NCBI RefSeq assembly: GCF_000429145.1
Contig: NZ_AUBH01000005.1
Coordinates: 124,001 to 188,000 of the forward strand
Origin: Aestuariibacter salexigens DSM 15300
Lineage (GTDB): Bacteria; Pseudomonadota; Gammaproteobacteria; Enterobacterales; Alteromonadaceae
Length of the DNA stretch: 64,000 bases
Direction of reading: 5' to 3'
How positions within the stretch are numbered: the first letter of the stretch is position 1; each line of letters starts with the position of its first letter. The position numbers and the translations under genes were made by a program. The notes below the pieces were generated by a model, which worked only from the letters and a program-made list of their open reading frames with translations, was not told where the DNA came from and made no database searches. Positions 28,702 through 36,752 of this stretch are shown here, one piece after another.

Positions 28702-29454
28702 GTGGTAAGCGACTTTTTATTACTGTTGCTGGCGGGCCTGTTAGGCGGTGTAGTGAACACGCTTGCAGGTGGTGGCAGTTTTATTACTTTCCCCGCTCTG
28801 CTCGCCGTGGGCGTGCCGCCAGTGAGTGCCAATGCCACCAATACGTTTGCTTCACTGGCAGGTTATCTGAGCGGTGCGTACGGGTTTCGGGAGGAGCTTA
28901 AAACCTATCGCACCGAGCTATGTATATGGATTCCAGTAAGTGTGATAGCCGGAGTCATAGGTGCCTTGCTGCTGTTGCACACAAAAGAATCGTCTTTTAA
29001 TGCCGTTATTCCCTGGCTCCTGCTGTTCGCTACCGTGCTTTTCATATTTGGTGGGCGCATCAATGAAAAACTGCAACGTATCTCCTTAGCCTCGACAACG
29101 CCCTGGCTAATATTGCTGTGCGTCGTTTGTGTATACGGTGGCTATTTCAACGCTGGGTTAGGGATCATTTTGCTATCCATTCTTATGCTGGCTGGATATC
29201 GGAATATCCATTCGATGAATGGTATCAAGCTGTTGCTATCATCCAGCGTGTCCGCATCGGCAGTGATTATTTTTATCCTCCAGGATGCCATCGCCTGGCA
29301 ACAGGGAATCGCAGTACTTACAGGCACACTGCTGGGGGGCTATTTTTCCGCTGTTGTAGCAAAGCGCATCGGACAAGAGAAAGTGAGATACGCTGTCATA
29401 GCAATGAGTTGTGCTATCACCAGCTATTTCTTTTTAGAGACGTATTTTTCGTAA
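28702..29454 (+). CDS. Second TSUP (TauE/SafE) family transporter
   Basis: About seven to eight membrane helices. The N-terminus GGVVNTLAGGGSFITFPALLAVGVPPVSANATNT is typical of the TSUP/YfcA branch, different from the transporter coded on the other side. GTG at 28702 begins five bases after the stop of the ATP-grasp gene, with no clear ribosome binding site, which suggests translational coupling. 250 residues. Substrate unknown; pairing with a ligase suggests export or uptake of a small carboxylate or organosulfur anion. Confidence 0.85.
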   Translation: MVSDFLLLLLAGLLGGVVNTLAGGGSFITFPALLAVGVPPVSANATNTFASLAGYLSGAYGFREELKTYRTELCIWIPVSVIAGVIGALLLLHTKESSFNAVIPWLLLFATVLFIFGGRINEKLQRISLASTTPWLILLCVVCVYGGYFNAGLGIILLSILMLAGYRNIHSMNGIKLLLSSSVSASAVIIFILQDAIAWQQGIAVLTGTLLGGYFSAVVAKRIGQEKVRYAVIAMSCAITSYFFLETYFS

Positions 29455-29502
29455 GTTGGGGGCCTAGCAAGAGAGGCAACCGCCTGTTCAATTTAGTCTG
29501 TC

Positions 29503-29540
29503 ATTCCGGACGCCGCAGGGCGGCTGTCCGGAATCTTGTT
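29503..29540. terminator. Long hairpin terminator between convergent operons
   Basis: Arms ATTCCGGACGCCGC (29503-29516) and GCGGC-T-GTCCGGAAT (29520-29534) form a 14-bp stem with one bulge. On the forward strand it is followed by CTTGTTTTTA, so it fits as the end of the TSUP gene transcript; it also lies eight bases past the DUF2892 stop on the other strand. The long GC-rich palindrome could also be a copy of a dispersed repeat. Confidence 0.65.
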
Positions 29541-29541
29541 T

Positions 29542-29757
29542 TTATTGTCCCGTCGCCAGCTCTTTTTCAGTTTTAAAACCAAACACTTTGCGCAACACGA
29601 TGGTGGCGGGGCAAAAGCCGGTAAAGCTTTGTTGAAACAAGTTGGCACCGATAAATACAGTGAACCAGATAAAGTTCTCGTGTACCCATACCGTCAAGGC
29701 GACGGACAACAACACCATAAATCCGGCAAATGCGGTTAAGGCTCTTTCTGCAGACAT
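29542..29757 (-). CDS. DUF2892 small membrane protein
   Basis: A 71-residue protein with two hydrophobic helices (LTAFAGFMVLLSVALTVWV and FIWFTVFIGANLFQQSFTG) and the family phrase FTGFCP near residue 45-50. The DUF2892 domain occurs alone or fused to rhodanese (YgaP). TAGGAG six bases before the ATG is a strong start. It is nine bases after the outer-membrane barrel gene and is the last gene of the RND operon. The conserved cysteine and possible sulfur link are noted; the role here is unknown. Confidence 0.82.
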   Translation of the reverse strand: MSAERALTAFAGFMVLLSVALTVWVHENFIWFTVFIGANLFQQSFTGFCPATIVLRKVFGFKTEKELATGQ

Positions 29758-29766
29758 ACTCTACTC

Positions 29767-31089
29767 CTAGTAATAATAACGAAACGCCATATAAGCATTG
29801 CTGGCGTCTTCAAATTGATTGAAAAAAGTGTGCGACTCATCGCCATAGAACCAGTTCAACCCACCTGATACGCTCCATTCATCCACCGGTTTATAGGTAG
29901 CGCGAAAACGCATGTAGCCATCGCTATCGGTCGGCGAATAAAAGTTAAACCAGTTTAGGGTCAGAGTCTGTCGTAACGCCCTGTACATCAACTGTGTAGT
30001 GACCACGTGACGGTTTTGCTCTGACTCATATTGAGGCCAGGGCGAAGCGTTAAGTAACGAGCTATGGTCGTGGTTATGCTCAAGATACCACTGCACTGAG
30101 CCGGTAAGATTTGCCACCAGCTCATGCTCATACCCGACCAGGAAACGACTCTGACTATTAGGCACAAGAGGATTGGAGCCGTCGCTATCATCCATAGAAT
30201 CATGGAAAGCATACTCAACCTTGGCCAGGCCACTGCCAAATGGCGAGATGGCACTCGCGCCATACACATTAAGTCGAGTAAACCGGGGCCGGCCAAACTC
30301 GTCAGTGGCATTAGGTGATTTGTGATAGCCCCTATAGCCGTAAAGTGCGATATCAGTGGTATCGACACTGCGGTAATAACGAAGCGCCACTTCGGCTCCT
30401 TCCGGACGATTGTCATCGGAAACAACAAACTCTGGCGCAACGTTACTCTGTGCCATGGGATTAAAGAATGAAAATACCTCACCGTTGATATAGTTGTCCG
30501 GCGCAAAACGTGGTGTCACCACGACATCCACATTACCCCAGTCAAAATAACCAGAGACTTTGGCAGACAGGGAAGGCGCTTTAAGGTATTCATCATCACG
30601 CCCGGAAAAAAATGACTGCCAGTCTTTGGGAAACAGATCGTTAAGAAACAGATAATCACCGGTCCCCCAGGTCAGCACCTGCTGCCCGACCTTGACATCA
30701 AGGTTGTCGCCCCAGCTGTCTAACGCTGAAAGTCTGCCTTGCCATGCCAGTTCACGAACCTGAATTTCCACATTATCTTTGACCCCATCGTAATAAAGAT
30801 CAGAGGTGAAATGTAAAGAAGAGGCGTCAAATAGTTTCTCCCATTGCACCTGCACGCGCAGGTCGCGCAGGGTTTTATTGCCGGAAATTGCTGGATCACT
30901 GCTGAAACGCTGTCCCACAGCCACGTCGAAAAAGCCGGTTACAGGTAAGACACTTTGCTGTTCCTGTTCTTCCCAGTCTCCCCATTCATCCATTTGCCAT
31001 TCATCGTTACTGCCGGTACTTTGCGTTTCCTGCGCATAAACAGACCATCCCAAGAGGCTGGCAACCAATATGAGTGCAACGACTTTCAT
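29767..31089 (-). CDS. Outer-membrane beta-barrel protein of an RND/LolA-like operon
   Basis: A signal peptide (MKVVALILVASLLGWSVYA) is followed by an acidic linker rich in D, E and W, then alternating strands to the C-terminus YMAFRYYY, whose aromatic ending is typical for Bam-inserted barrels. It resembles DUF1302-like barrel proteins found with MMPL transporters and LolA-like proteins. At 440 residues it could form a 16-18-strand barrel. It begins four bases after the LolA-like gene. The trio suggests transfer of a hydrophobic molecule from inner to outer membrane; the cargo is unknown. Confidence 0.75.
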   Translation of the reverse strand: MKVVALILVASLLGWSVYAQETQSTGSNDEWQMDEWGDWEEQEQQSVLPVTGFFDVAVGQRFSSDPAISGNKTLRDLRVQVQWEKLFDASSLHFTSDLYYDGVKDNVEIQVRELAWQGRLSALDSWGDNLDVKVGQQVLTWGTGDYLFLNDLFPKDWQSFFSGRDDEYLKAPSLSAKVSGYFDWGNVDVVVTPRFAPDNYINGEVFSFFNPMAQSNVAPEFVVSDDNRPEGAEVALRYYRSVDTTDIALYGYRGYHKSPNATDEFGRPRFTRLNVYGASAISPFGSGLAKVEYAFHDSMDDSDGSNPLVPNSQSRFLVGYEHELVANLTGSVQWYLEHNHDHSSLLNASPWPQYESEQNRHVVTTQLMYRALRQTLTLNWFNFYSPTDSDGYMRFRATYKPVDEWSVSGGLNWFYGDESHTFFNQFEDASNAYMAFRYYY

Positions 31090-31093
31090 GGGC

Positions 31094-31882
31094 TTAATTC
31101 AACCATTGACGAGGTGGCGTGCGCAGGCTTCGCTCACTGAATAAGTCATCCGGTAAACCAAGATCATATTCTGCACCACGAAATTCCATCAGGGTATAGC
31201 CACCGGAGGCAAGATCGGTCACTTTGGAGCGGACCACAGTTGGATAGCCCTGAATGGTCTCTATTTGTACTGCTTCAACCTGTCGGTAATGTTCACCACT
31301 GGCTTTATAAAAGTTAATCAACACTGGCAACGATGTGGCTTTGTCTATGCTGACGTCGTAGTAGGCAAACTCGACGGTATCGGGCTTCTTGGGCTCAGCG
31401 CGCAGTACATACTGGGTGTCAGTTTCCTGCTGCAACGAAAAGCTGTCCTCAGCGATGGCTCTTCCCGACACGTCTTCATAGAAAAAATGCGAGCCGACAA
31501 AGGAGGTACGTTTATCCCCGGCTGAAATACGTTTAACCAAGTCCAGCGCAGGGAGATACAGCCAGCGATCGTCGTCCTGATCCAGCAGCGCATGTTTTTC
31601 AACTCGGAAAACGGTGTCTTTCACATCAGTAGGACGGTCGAAAAACACCAGCATTTTTTGATCGCCGTTATCCTCGACATCTTTGCGCAAGATAGTGAAC
31701 TGACGCATTTGTTTTCGCCCCTGACCATCAACAATCATCATCCGCGCCTGGCTGCGTCCATCCTCTCCGGCATAATATGCCGCGCGCTCTGCCTGCTGCA
31801 CCAGTTCATCGAGATTTACATCAGCGACTGCAGGAAAGTTCGCTGCTAAGGTGAGTAATGCACCTGTTACTAATGTTTTCAT
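31094..31882 (-). CDS. Outer-membrane lipoprotein-sorting (LolA-like) periplasmic protein
   Basis: A signal peptide ending near AVA-D precedes a LolA-like half-barrel domain (residues about 50-250), with the family phrases DRPTDVKDTVFRVEKH, DDDRWLYLPALDLVKRI and GSHFFYEDVSGR. Such proteins bind lipids between membranes and are regularly coded with MMPL/RND transporters; they are distinct from LolA of the Lol lipoprotein route. AAGGAG six bases before the ATG marks the start. It lies ten bases after the transporter gene. 262 residues. Confidence 0.88.
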   Translation of the reverse strand: MKTLVTGALLTLAANFPAVADVNLDELVQQAERAAYYAGEDGRSQARMMIVDGQGRKQMRQFTILRKDVEDNGDQKMLVFFDRPTDVKDTVFRVEKHALLDQDDDRWLYLPALDLVKRISAGDKRTSFVGSHFFYEDVSGRAIAEDSFSLQQETDTQYVLRAEPKKPDTVEFAYYDVSIDKATSLPVLINFYKASGEHYRQVEAVQIETIQGYPTVVRSKVTDLASGGYTLMEFRGAEYDLGLPDDLFSERSLRTPPRQWLN

Positions 31883-31892
31883 TACCGTCTCC

Positions 31893-34427
31893 TTATCTGA
31901 ATACCCAGCGCCGGGCTTTGCTCATGACCGCTGGAAGTACCAGCAGCGTCACCAGCGCTGAAATCGCCATAATACTGGCCAGAAATACGCCTACGGTGAT
32001 GTAGGGCACCAATGGCGCAAACAACAGTGGTGTGAATCCCAGTGCGATCACCAGTGCATTGCGACTTATCGCTGTAGCAGGTTCACCAAACATGGCTTGC
32101 AAGGTTTGCTTTAAATCGCCTGTTTGTTGGTAAATCGCGCGGGTACGTTCCAAAAAGTGAATTGCAAAATCCACCGACAAGCCAAGCGTTAACGCCGACA
32201 ATACGGCGATGGGCATGTCATAGTCTTTACCGACAATGCCGATCAGGCCGTAGATAAAGGTGATGGTGATGGTCAACGGCAGCATGGCTAACACGCCAAA
32301 CACTACTGAACGGAACAGCAACACCATCATAATGAACACAATGACAAACGCACTTAACAAACTGTCTAGCATGCCGGCAACCATATTGTCCTGCCATACA
32401 ACGTTCAGATAGGCTTTACCTGCCCAATCGACGCTGAGCCCCTGTGGCAAAGGATTCGCCTCAACATAGTCAGACACCAGTTGCACCACGTGGGTCATGT
32501 CCTGGTTATCACCGCTGGTCAATTGCAGCCAGATTAGGGTAGAACGATAATCTGGCGTCACAAAGTGCCACAGATCCTGAGGGCGATGTGACGACTGATA
32601 CTGCAACAGAGTCTGTGCAACGGCGGCCGATGAATTCGGCAACACATAGTCGTTTGGCTGTCCGGAACGCAGTTCACGGTTCACGACTTTAACGACATCG
32701 GCCAGTGAATTTGATTTGCCCACTAATCCCGAAGCCTGCAAGTGTGCCTGCAGTTCCTGAATAGTATTTAACACCTGTGGTGACTGGAATGTCTTGGCAG
32801 AATTGAGTGCGCTGTCAGCGGTATTTAACGTCTTTTCTAACCAAGCGCTCTGTTGCTCAGTTACATCGGAAAATAACTTGTCATCAATGGCAATGATCAA
32901 CTGCTGTAACTGCTCTGTGGCAGACAGGTTTTGCAGGCTTTGTTGTGTCTCAACAACCCAATCAGACAAGCCCTGTGGCGGGGTGTCGCTTAATAATGCC
33001 TGTGCGGATGGCACGTCAGACCTGTCCTTTATAACGATATACGCATCATAAGTACCAGCGAAATGGTGGTTAAGCACCCGATCAGCAACGCGGATCTCAT
33101 GGTCTGATTTGAACCAGCGTACCGGGTTATCGTTGATTTGTATCTGTGTGATCCCCCATACAGAAATCGCAAACACGATAGCGAAAACGCTCAGCAAACT
33201 GCTCTGGAAACGATTTGCGATGGTACCCAATCCTCGTGCTACTCTTGCAATACGCGATTGCTTGTCGCCATCGCCATGCAGCACTGCCTGTAACTTTTCC
33301 AGTGAGCTGTCGCTCATTCGAGCAAGATAGGCAGGGATAAAGGTCACGGTGATAAGGAATGCCAGCAGAATACCTGTACCGACAAAGGCACCGAATATCT
33401 GTACTGGTGGAATAGGCGTAAGCATTAGAGAATAGAAGCCTACTGACGAAGTGACAGAGGTATACAGCATCGGCGTAAACAGATGGCCAATCACTTCATT
33501 GACGACATCATGGAGATTTTGTCCAGGCTTATAGCGGTCGCTGAACTCCGACAGAATATGTACCGAATCCACCACCGCAATCGGCATCAGGAATATTGCA
33601 ATCATGGACGACATGATATGCACCGTAAAACCGAGCCCGATGAGTGCGCCCATGGTGATGATCACGGTTGCCATTGCCACCACCATGGGGGCAATGATCA
33701 GCGGCACGTTGCGAAAGAATACAAACAATAAAATAAAGATAGTCAGGCCCGCCAGCGGAGCTGAAATGCCCATTTGCACAAACATTTCAAAGCCGAACTG
33801 GTCCTCAGCCACAGGCAAGCCGGTGATGTACCAATTGTCACCGTGTGTAAAACCATTGGTACTGGCTCTGATCGTTTCTGCTATACGATAGCTTTCATTT
33901 TTATCGACAATAGGTACGTAGATAGCGGCCGCTTTGCCACTTTGCGACGTCAGCGTGTCGTATAGCAAGGGCAAGCGTTCAACTTTGTCTCGTATCTCTA
34001 ATGCCTGCTCGTCGCTAGAAGGTGGGGTTTTCATCATCCATTCAAAGCGGATGGTACCCGGCGCAGCCTGATCGATGTTGTCTACGGTAGATAGCGCCAT
34101 TACATCGGATGCGACAACGCCGTCAATATCAAGAATAGTCTCGGTCAGGCTATGTACGTCGTTTAGCGTTAATGCGTTATACACACCTTGAGGATGATCG
34201 CTGACGACGCCAACAACAATGGCGTCATGCATGCTGAATTGCTGTTTAGTCTGATTATGCAAAACTCTGGCAGGATGACTGGCGTCGAGCATGTTTTCAG
34301 GATCGGTGTCAATCTGGATGCGCGGGATCTGGCTGCCAATCAGCAACGTCAACACCAGCAACACCAGGTAAATGGTTTTGGGTTTTTGCGTGCAAAGGAC
34401 AACCATTGCGGCAGAAAATCGAGTCAT
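31893..34427 (-). CDS. MMPL/RND-superfamily exporter
   Basis: Twelve predicted membrane helices with two large periplasmic loops, arranged as in MMPL and hopanoid-exporter RND proteins (one helix, loop, five helices, twice). A sterol-sensing-domain-like part is visible around LIIAPMVVAMATVIITMGALIGLG, and the second half has GLSVDFAIHFLERTR. I start it at the ATG at 34427 (MTRFSAAMVVLCTQKPK...), because the 93 codons before that are not protein-like. The length becomes 844 residues. It heads the operon transporter, LolA-like protein, barrel, DUF2892. A palindrome lies 35 bases upstream. Confidence 0.88.
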   Translation of the reverse strand: MTRFSAAMVVLCTQKPKTIYLVLLVLTLLIGSQIPRIQIDTDPENMLDASHPARVLHNQTKQQFSMHDAIVVGVVSDHPQGVYNALTLNDVHSLTETILDIDGVVASDVMALSTVDNIDQAAPGTIRFEWMMKTPPSSDEQALEIRDKVERLPLLYDTLTSQSGKAAAIYVPIVDKNESYRIAETIRASTNGFTHGDNWYITGLPVAEDQFGFEMFVQMGISAPLAGLTIFILLFVFFRNVPLIIAPMVVAMATVIITMGALIGLGFTVHIMSSMIAIFLMPIAVVDSVHILSEFSDRYKPGQNLHDVVNEVIGHLFTPMLYTSVTSSVGFYSLMLTPIPPVQIFGAFVGTGILLAFLITVTFIPAYLARMSDSSLEKLQAVLHGDGDKQSRIARVARGLGTIANRFQSSLLSVFAIVFAISVWGITQIQINDNPVRWFKSDHEIRVADRVLNHHFAGTYDAYIVIKDRSDVPSAQALLSDTPPQGLSDWVVETQQSLQNLSATEQLQQLIIAIDDKLFSDVTEQQSAWLEKTLNTADSALNSAKTFQSPQVLNTIQELQAHLQASGLVGKSNSLADVVKVVNRELRSGQPNDYVLPNSSAAVAQTLLQYQSSHRPQDLWHFVTPDYRSTLIWLQLTSGDNQDMTHVVQLVSDYVEANPLPQGLSVDWAGKAYLNVVWQDNMVAGMLDSLLSAFVIVFIMMVLLFRSVVFGVLAMLPLTITITFIYGLIGIVGKDYDMPIAVLSALTLGLSVDFAIHFLERTRAIYQQTGDLKQTLQAMFGEPATAISRNALVIALGFTPLLFAPLVPYITVGVFLASIMAISALVTLLVLPAVMSKARRWVFR

Positions 34428-34461
34428 GTCCGGTATCGCCTTTATATATTCAATACATCTA

Positions 34462-34481
34462 ATATTAGTTTTTACTAATAT
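34462..34481. promoter_or_regulatory. Palindrome upstream of the RND operon
   Basis: ATATTAGT-TTTT-ACTAATAT is a perfect 8-bp inverted repeat with a 4-base spacer, 35 bases before the transporter start. Position and symmetry suit a repressor operator (TetR or MarR type), but no regulator gene adjoins the operon. Confidence 0.45.
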
Positions 34482-34521
34482 ATATAAAAAAGTGTAAAAA
34501 GCAAATAAATCGAACGCTTCG

Positions 34522-34535
34522 ATGATCGCGATCAA
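34522..34535. promoter_or_regulatory. FNR/Anr-like site between the RND operon and yigZ
   Basis: ATGATCGCGATCAA matches 9 of the 10 defined bases of the FNR consensus TTGAT-N4-ATCAA. A -10-like TATACT lies at 34541-34546, only seven bases before the yigZ ATG, so the site would overlap that promoter and act as a repressor site there. Single-site matches are common by chance. Confidence 0.35.
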
Positions 34536-34553
34536 GCACGTATACTGACCGGC

Positions 34554-35153
34554 ATGAGTTACCCAATACCCGCTACCACGCTTGAGACCAGCCTGGACAT
34601 CAAGAAAAGCGCTTTTCATGCCTGCGCAGGTTATGCGCCGGACAGAGCGTCTGCCATGTCTATTCTTGAAGAATGCAAGAAGCGCTATCCCGATGCGCGA
34701 CATCACTGTTGGGCATATCTGCTTGGCGACCCGGCCTCTGCCAGCAGCGCTGCGATGTCAGATGATGGCGAACCTTCAGGTACCGCAGGCAAGCCCATTT
34801 TCAATGTACTTCAGCACAAAGGTGTGGGTGACATCATGGTGGTAGTGTCGCGCTATTTTGGCGGTATCAAGCTGGGCGCGGGTGGTCTGGTCAGAGCGTA
34901 TTCCGCGGCCACACAGCAAACCATGGAACAGTTACCGGTTATTCAGCATATTTCATTATGCCAATGCACCGTACGCTGTGACTTTAAGCATGAGCAATAT
35001 CTACGGCTGTGGGTCGAGCAACAGCAAGGCAACGTGACGGATTGTCAGTACTCGGCGCAGGTTGATTTACATATTGCGCTACCTGAGCCGAGTATCGCTG
35101 CACTAGACGGGTTGTTGGCGTCGTTGCCTGATGCCCATAGGCTGACGGGATAA
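34554..35153 (+). CDS. yigZ: YigZ/IMPACT family protein
   Basis: The 199-residue protein has the UPF0029 N-terminal domain with signature SDDGEPSGTAGKPI at residues 69-82 and the following VVVSRYFGGIKLGAGGLVRAY. A smaller C-terminal domain completes it. The eukaryotic relative IMPACT affects translation control; bacterial YigZ function is still poorly defined. No ribosome binding site is visible before the ATG, and a -10-like element is only seven bases upstream, so the message may be nearly leaderless. Confidence 0.9.
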   Translation: MSYPIPATTLETSLDIKKSAFHACAGYAPDRASAMSILEECKKRYPDARHHCWAYLLGDPASASSAAMSDDGEPSGTAGKPIFNVLQHKGVGDIMVVVSRYFGGIKLGAGGLVRAYSAATQQTMEQLPVIQHISLCQCTVRCDFKHEQYLRLWVEQQQGNVTDCQYSAQVDLHIALPEPSIAALDGLLASLPDAHRLTG

Positions 35154-35218
35154 ATTGCTTATTTTGCGAATCACTGTCTATGCTTGAATGACACTTTTCG
35201 CAACGGTAAGGACGCAAT

Positions 35219-35839
35219 ATGAAAGTATTTGGCGCGGGCTTGGGAAGAACCGGCACGATGTCGATGCGCGTGGCATTAAACGATCTTGGATTCGGCCCGT
35301 GTCATCATATGAAAGCCGTCATTGAGGACATGCCTCAACAGCTTCCGGCCTGGAATGATGTGGTGGCGGGAAAGCCAGATTGGGCAGAAGCCTATAAAGG
35401 TCAGCAGTCAGCCGTTGACTGGCCTACGGCATCATTTTATGAACCTCTGAGCCAGGCTTTCCCGGATGCTAAATTCATTCTTACTCATCGCGATCCCAAC
35501 AACTGGGCAGACAGTATCAGTGAAACCATTTTGACAGCGCTCGCAGGTGTCAATGATGCGCCTTCGCCCGTTAAGGAATGGATGCAGATGTGTCTGAATG
35601 TGCTGGCGCTGGCCGGTGTTAAACCGGGCATGAGTCATGCTGACCTAACCGATGCATTTCATACCCATAATGAGCGGGTGAAAACCGTGATCCCTTCACA
35701 TCGATTACTGGTTTTTCAAGTCAAAGAAGGCTGGGCACCACTGTGTAATTTTCTTGGCGTAAGCGCGCCTGATACCAACTTCCCGCGCACCAACGACCGG
35801 GAAGAGTTTTTCCGTCACGTAAGCGAAGCGGGTCAGTAA
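35219..35839 (+). CDS. Sulfotransferase-like P-loop protein
   Basis: The N-terminus KVFGAGLGRTGTMSMRVAL is a 5'-phosphosulfate-binding loop, and HRDPNNWADS is the second (3'-phosphate) element. This is the pattern of the Sulfotransfer_4-type family. PAPS-dependent sulfation is the expected reaction, but the acceptor is unknown, and several members have no proven activity. 206 residues. It ends two bases before the convergent ycjF stop. Confidence 0.78.
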   Translation: MKVFGAGLGRTGTMSMRVALNDLGFGPCHHMKAVIEDMPQQLPAWNDVVAGKPDWAEAYKGQQSAVDWPTASFYEPLSQAFPDAKFILTHRDPNNWADSISETILTALAGVNDAPSPVKEWMQMCLNVLALAGVKPGMSHADLTDAFHTHNERVKTVIPSHRLLVFQVKEGWAPLCNFLGVSAPDTNFPRTNDREEFFRHVSEAGQ

Positions 35840-35841
35840 GG

Positions 35842-36738
35842 CTACCTGAGCAACCTGATAAGGGTTTTTCCCAGCCTGACATTCAATGCACCGGCAGCTA
35901 CCGCTTCGGCGGAGTTTTCCATAAACTTGGCACTTAAGGAGCCGCTGATTTGATTGGTCACCTCGTCCGTAGCCAGGTCAAAAATACTCTGCGCGGCGAG
36001 ATTCTGAGCCAATACTTTAAGTAGCTTCCAGTTGCCAAGCCGACCGGGACGCAAGCCGAATACCAAAGACACGCGGCGAATGGTTCGCAGGCTGATCCAC
36101 ACAATTACCAGCGTCTGAATAAGATGGTTGGGGCTAATGAAGGTCATGCTGCCCGCTGCCACCGATTCTTTTTTCAGTACTTCCTGCGCCTTTTTCTCAA
36201 CCGCATCGGTGACGCAGTGTTTATAGAGCTTGCGCACTTCTGCAGCGCTATGGTCATCTTGCAGCGATTGTTCGAAGCGAGTAAAACACTGCGCAGCGTA
36301 GCTGTGTTTTGAAAAGTGACGAGCATGGTCTCTTAACGCAGTAAGCAGCGGCGCCTTATCCATCTCTGCCAGCACGTCCTCCTGCAGTCGAGATTGCGTG
36401 TACTGGCTGATATTAGTAAAACCCTGCCACTCACGGAACGTTAAAACAGACAGTGTCAGAGTAAACACGCTAAGCAGTGCGCCCAGCAAAGACGTCGCAA
36501 CAGGATAAGCACTAAAATTTACGATGATGCTTTGCATAGCATCGAACAGTGCAAACCCCAACACACACAGCGCACCGCTCATCAGAGCGATGCTGCCCAA
36601 TGATAGGCGCGAAGCGCTGCCATCGGCCTGCCATTCGAGCCTTTCTACGCGGACGGGCAAATCCACCTTCGGCTGACTTTGCTCGAGCGTTCGCTGCGAT
36701 ACTTTTGATCGCAGTGGCGTGGGTCTTTCAGCTGACAT
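35842..36738 (-). CDS. ycjF: YcjF-family inner-membrane protein (UPF0283/DUF697)
   Basis: A polar N-terminus of about 45 residues is followed by two membrane helices (SIALMSGALCVLGFALFDAM and SLLGALLSVFTLTLSVLTF), then a helical domain with a DUF697 C-terminus (NHLIQTLVIVWISLRTIRRVSLVFGLRPG). It pairs with ycjX, whose gene ends 14 bases upstream. In E. coli the two belong to the Psp stress regulon; no psp gene is seen in this window. 298 residues. Confidence 0.9.
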   Translation of the reverse strand: MSAERPTPLRSKVSQRTLEQSQPKVDLPVRVERLEWQADGSASRLSLGSIALMSGALCVLGFALFDAMQSIIVNFSAYPVATSLLGALLSVFTLTLSVLTFREWQGFTNISQYTQSRLQEDVLAEMDKAPLLTALRDHARHFSKHSYAAQCFTRFEQSLQDDHSAAEVRKLYKHCVTDAVEKKAQEVLKKESVAAGSMTFISPNHLIQTLVIVWISLRTIRRVSLVFGLRPGRLGNWKLLKVLAQNLAAQSIFDLATDEVTNQISGSLSAKFMENSAEAVAAGALNVRLGKTLIRLLR

Positions 36739-36752
36739 AAGGTACGCTCCTG

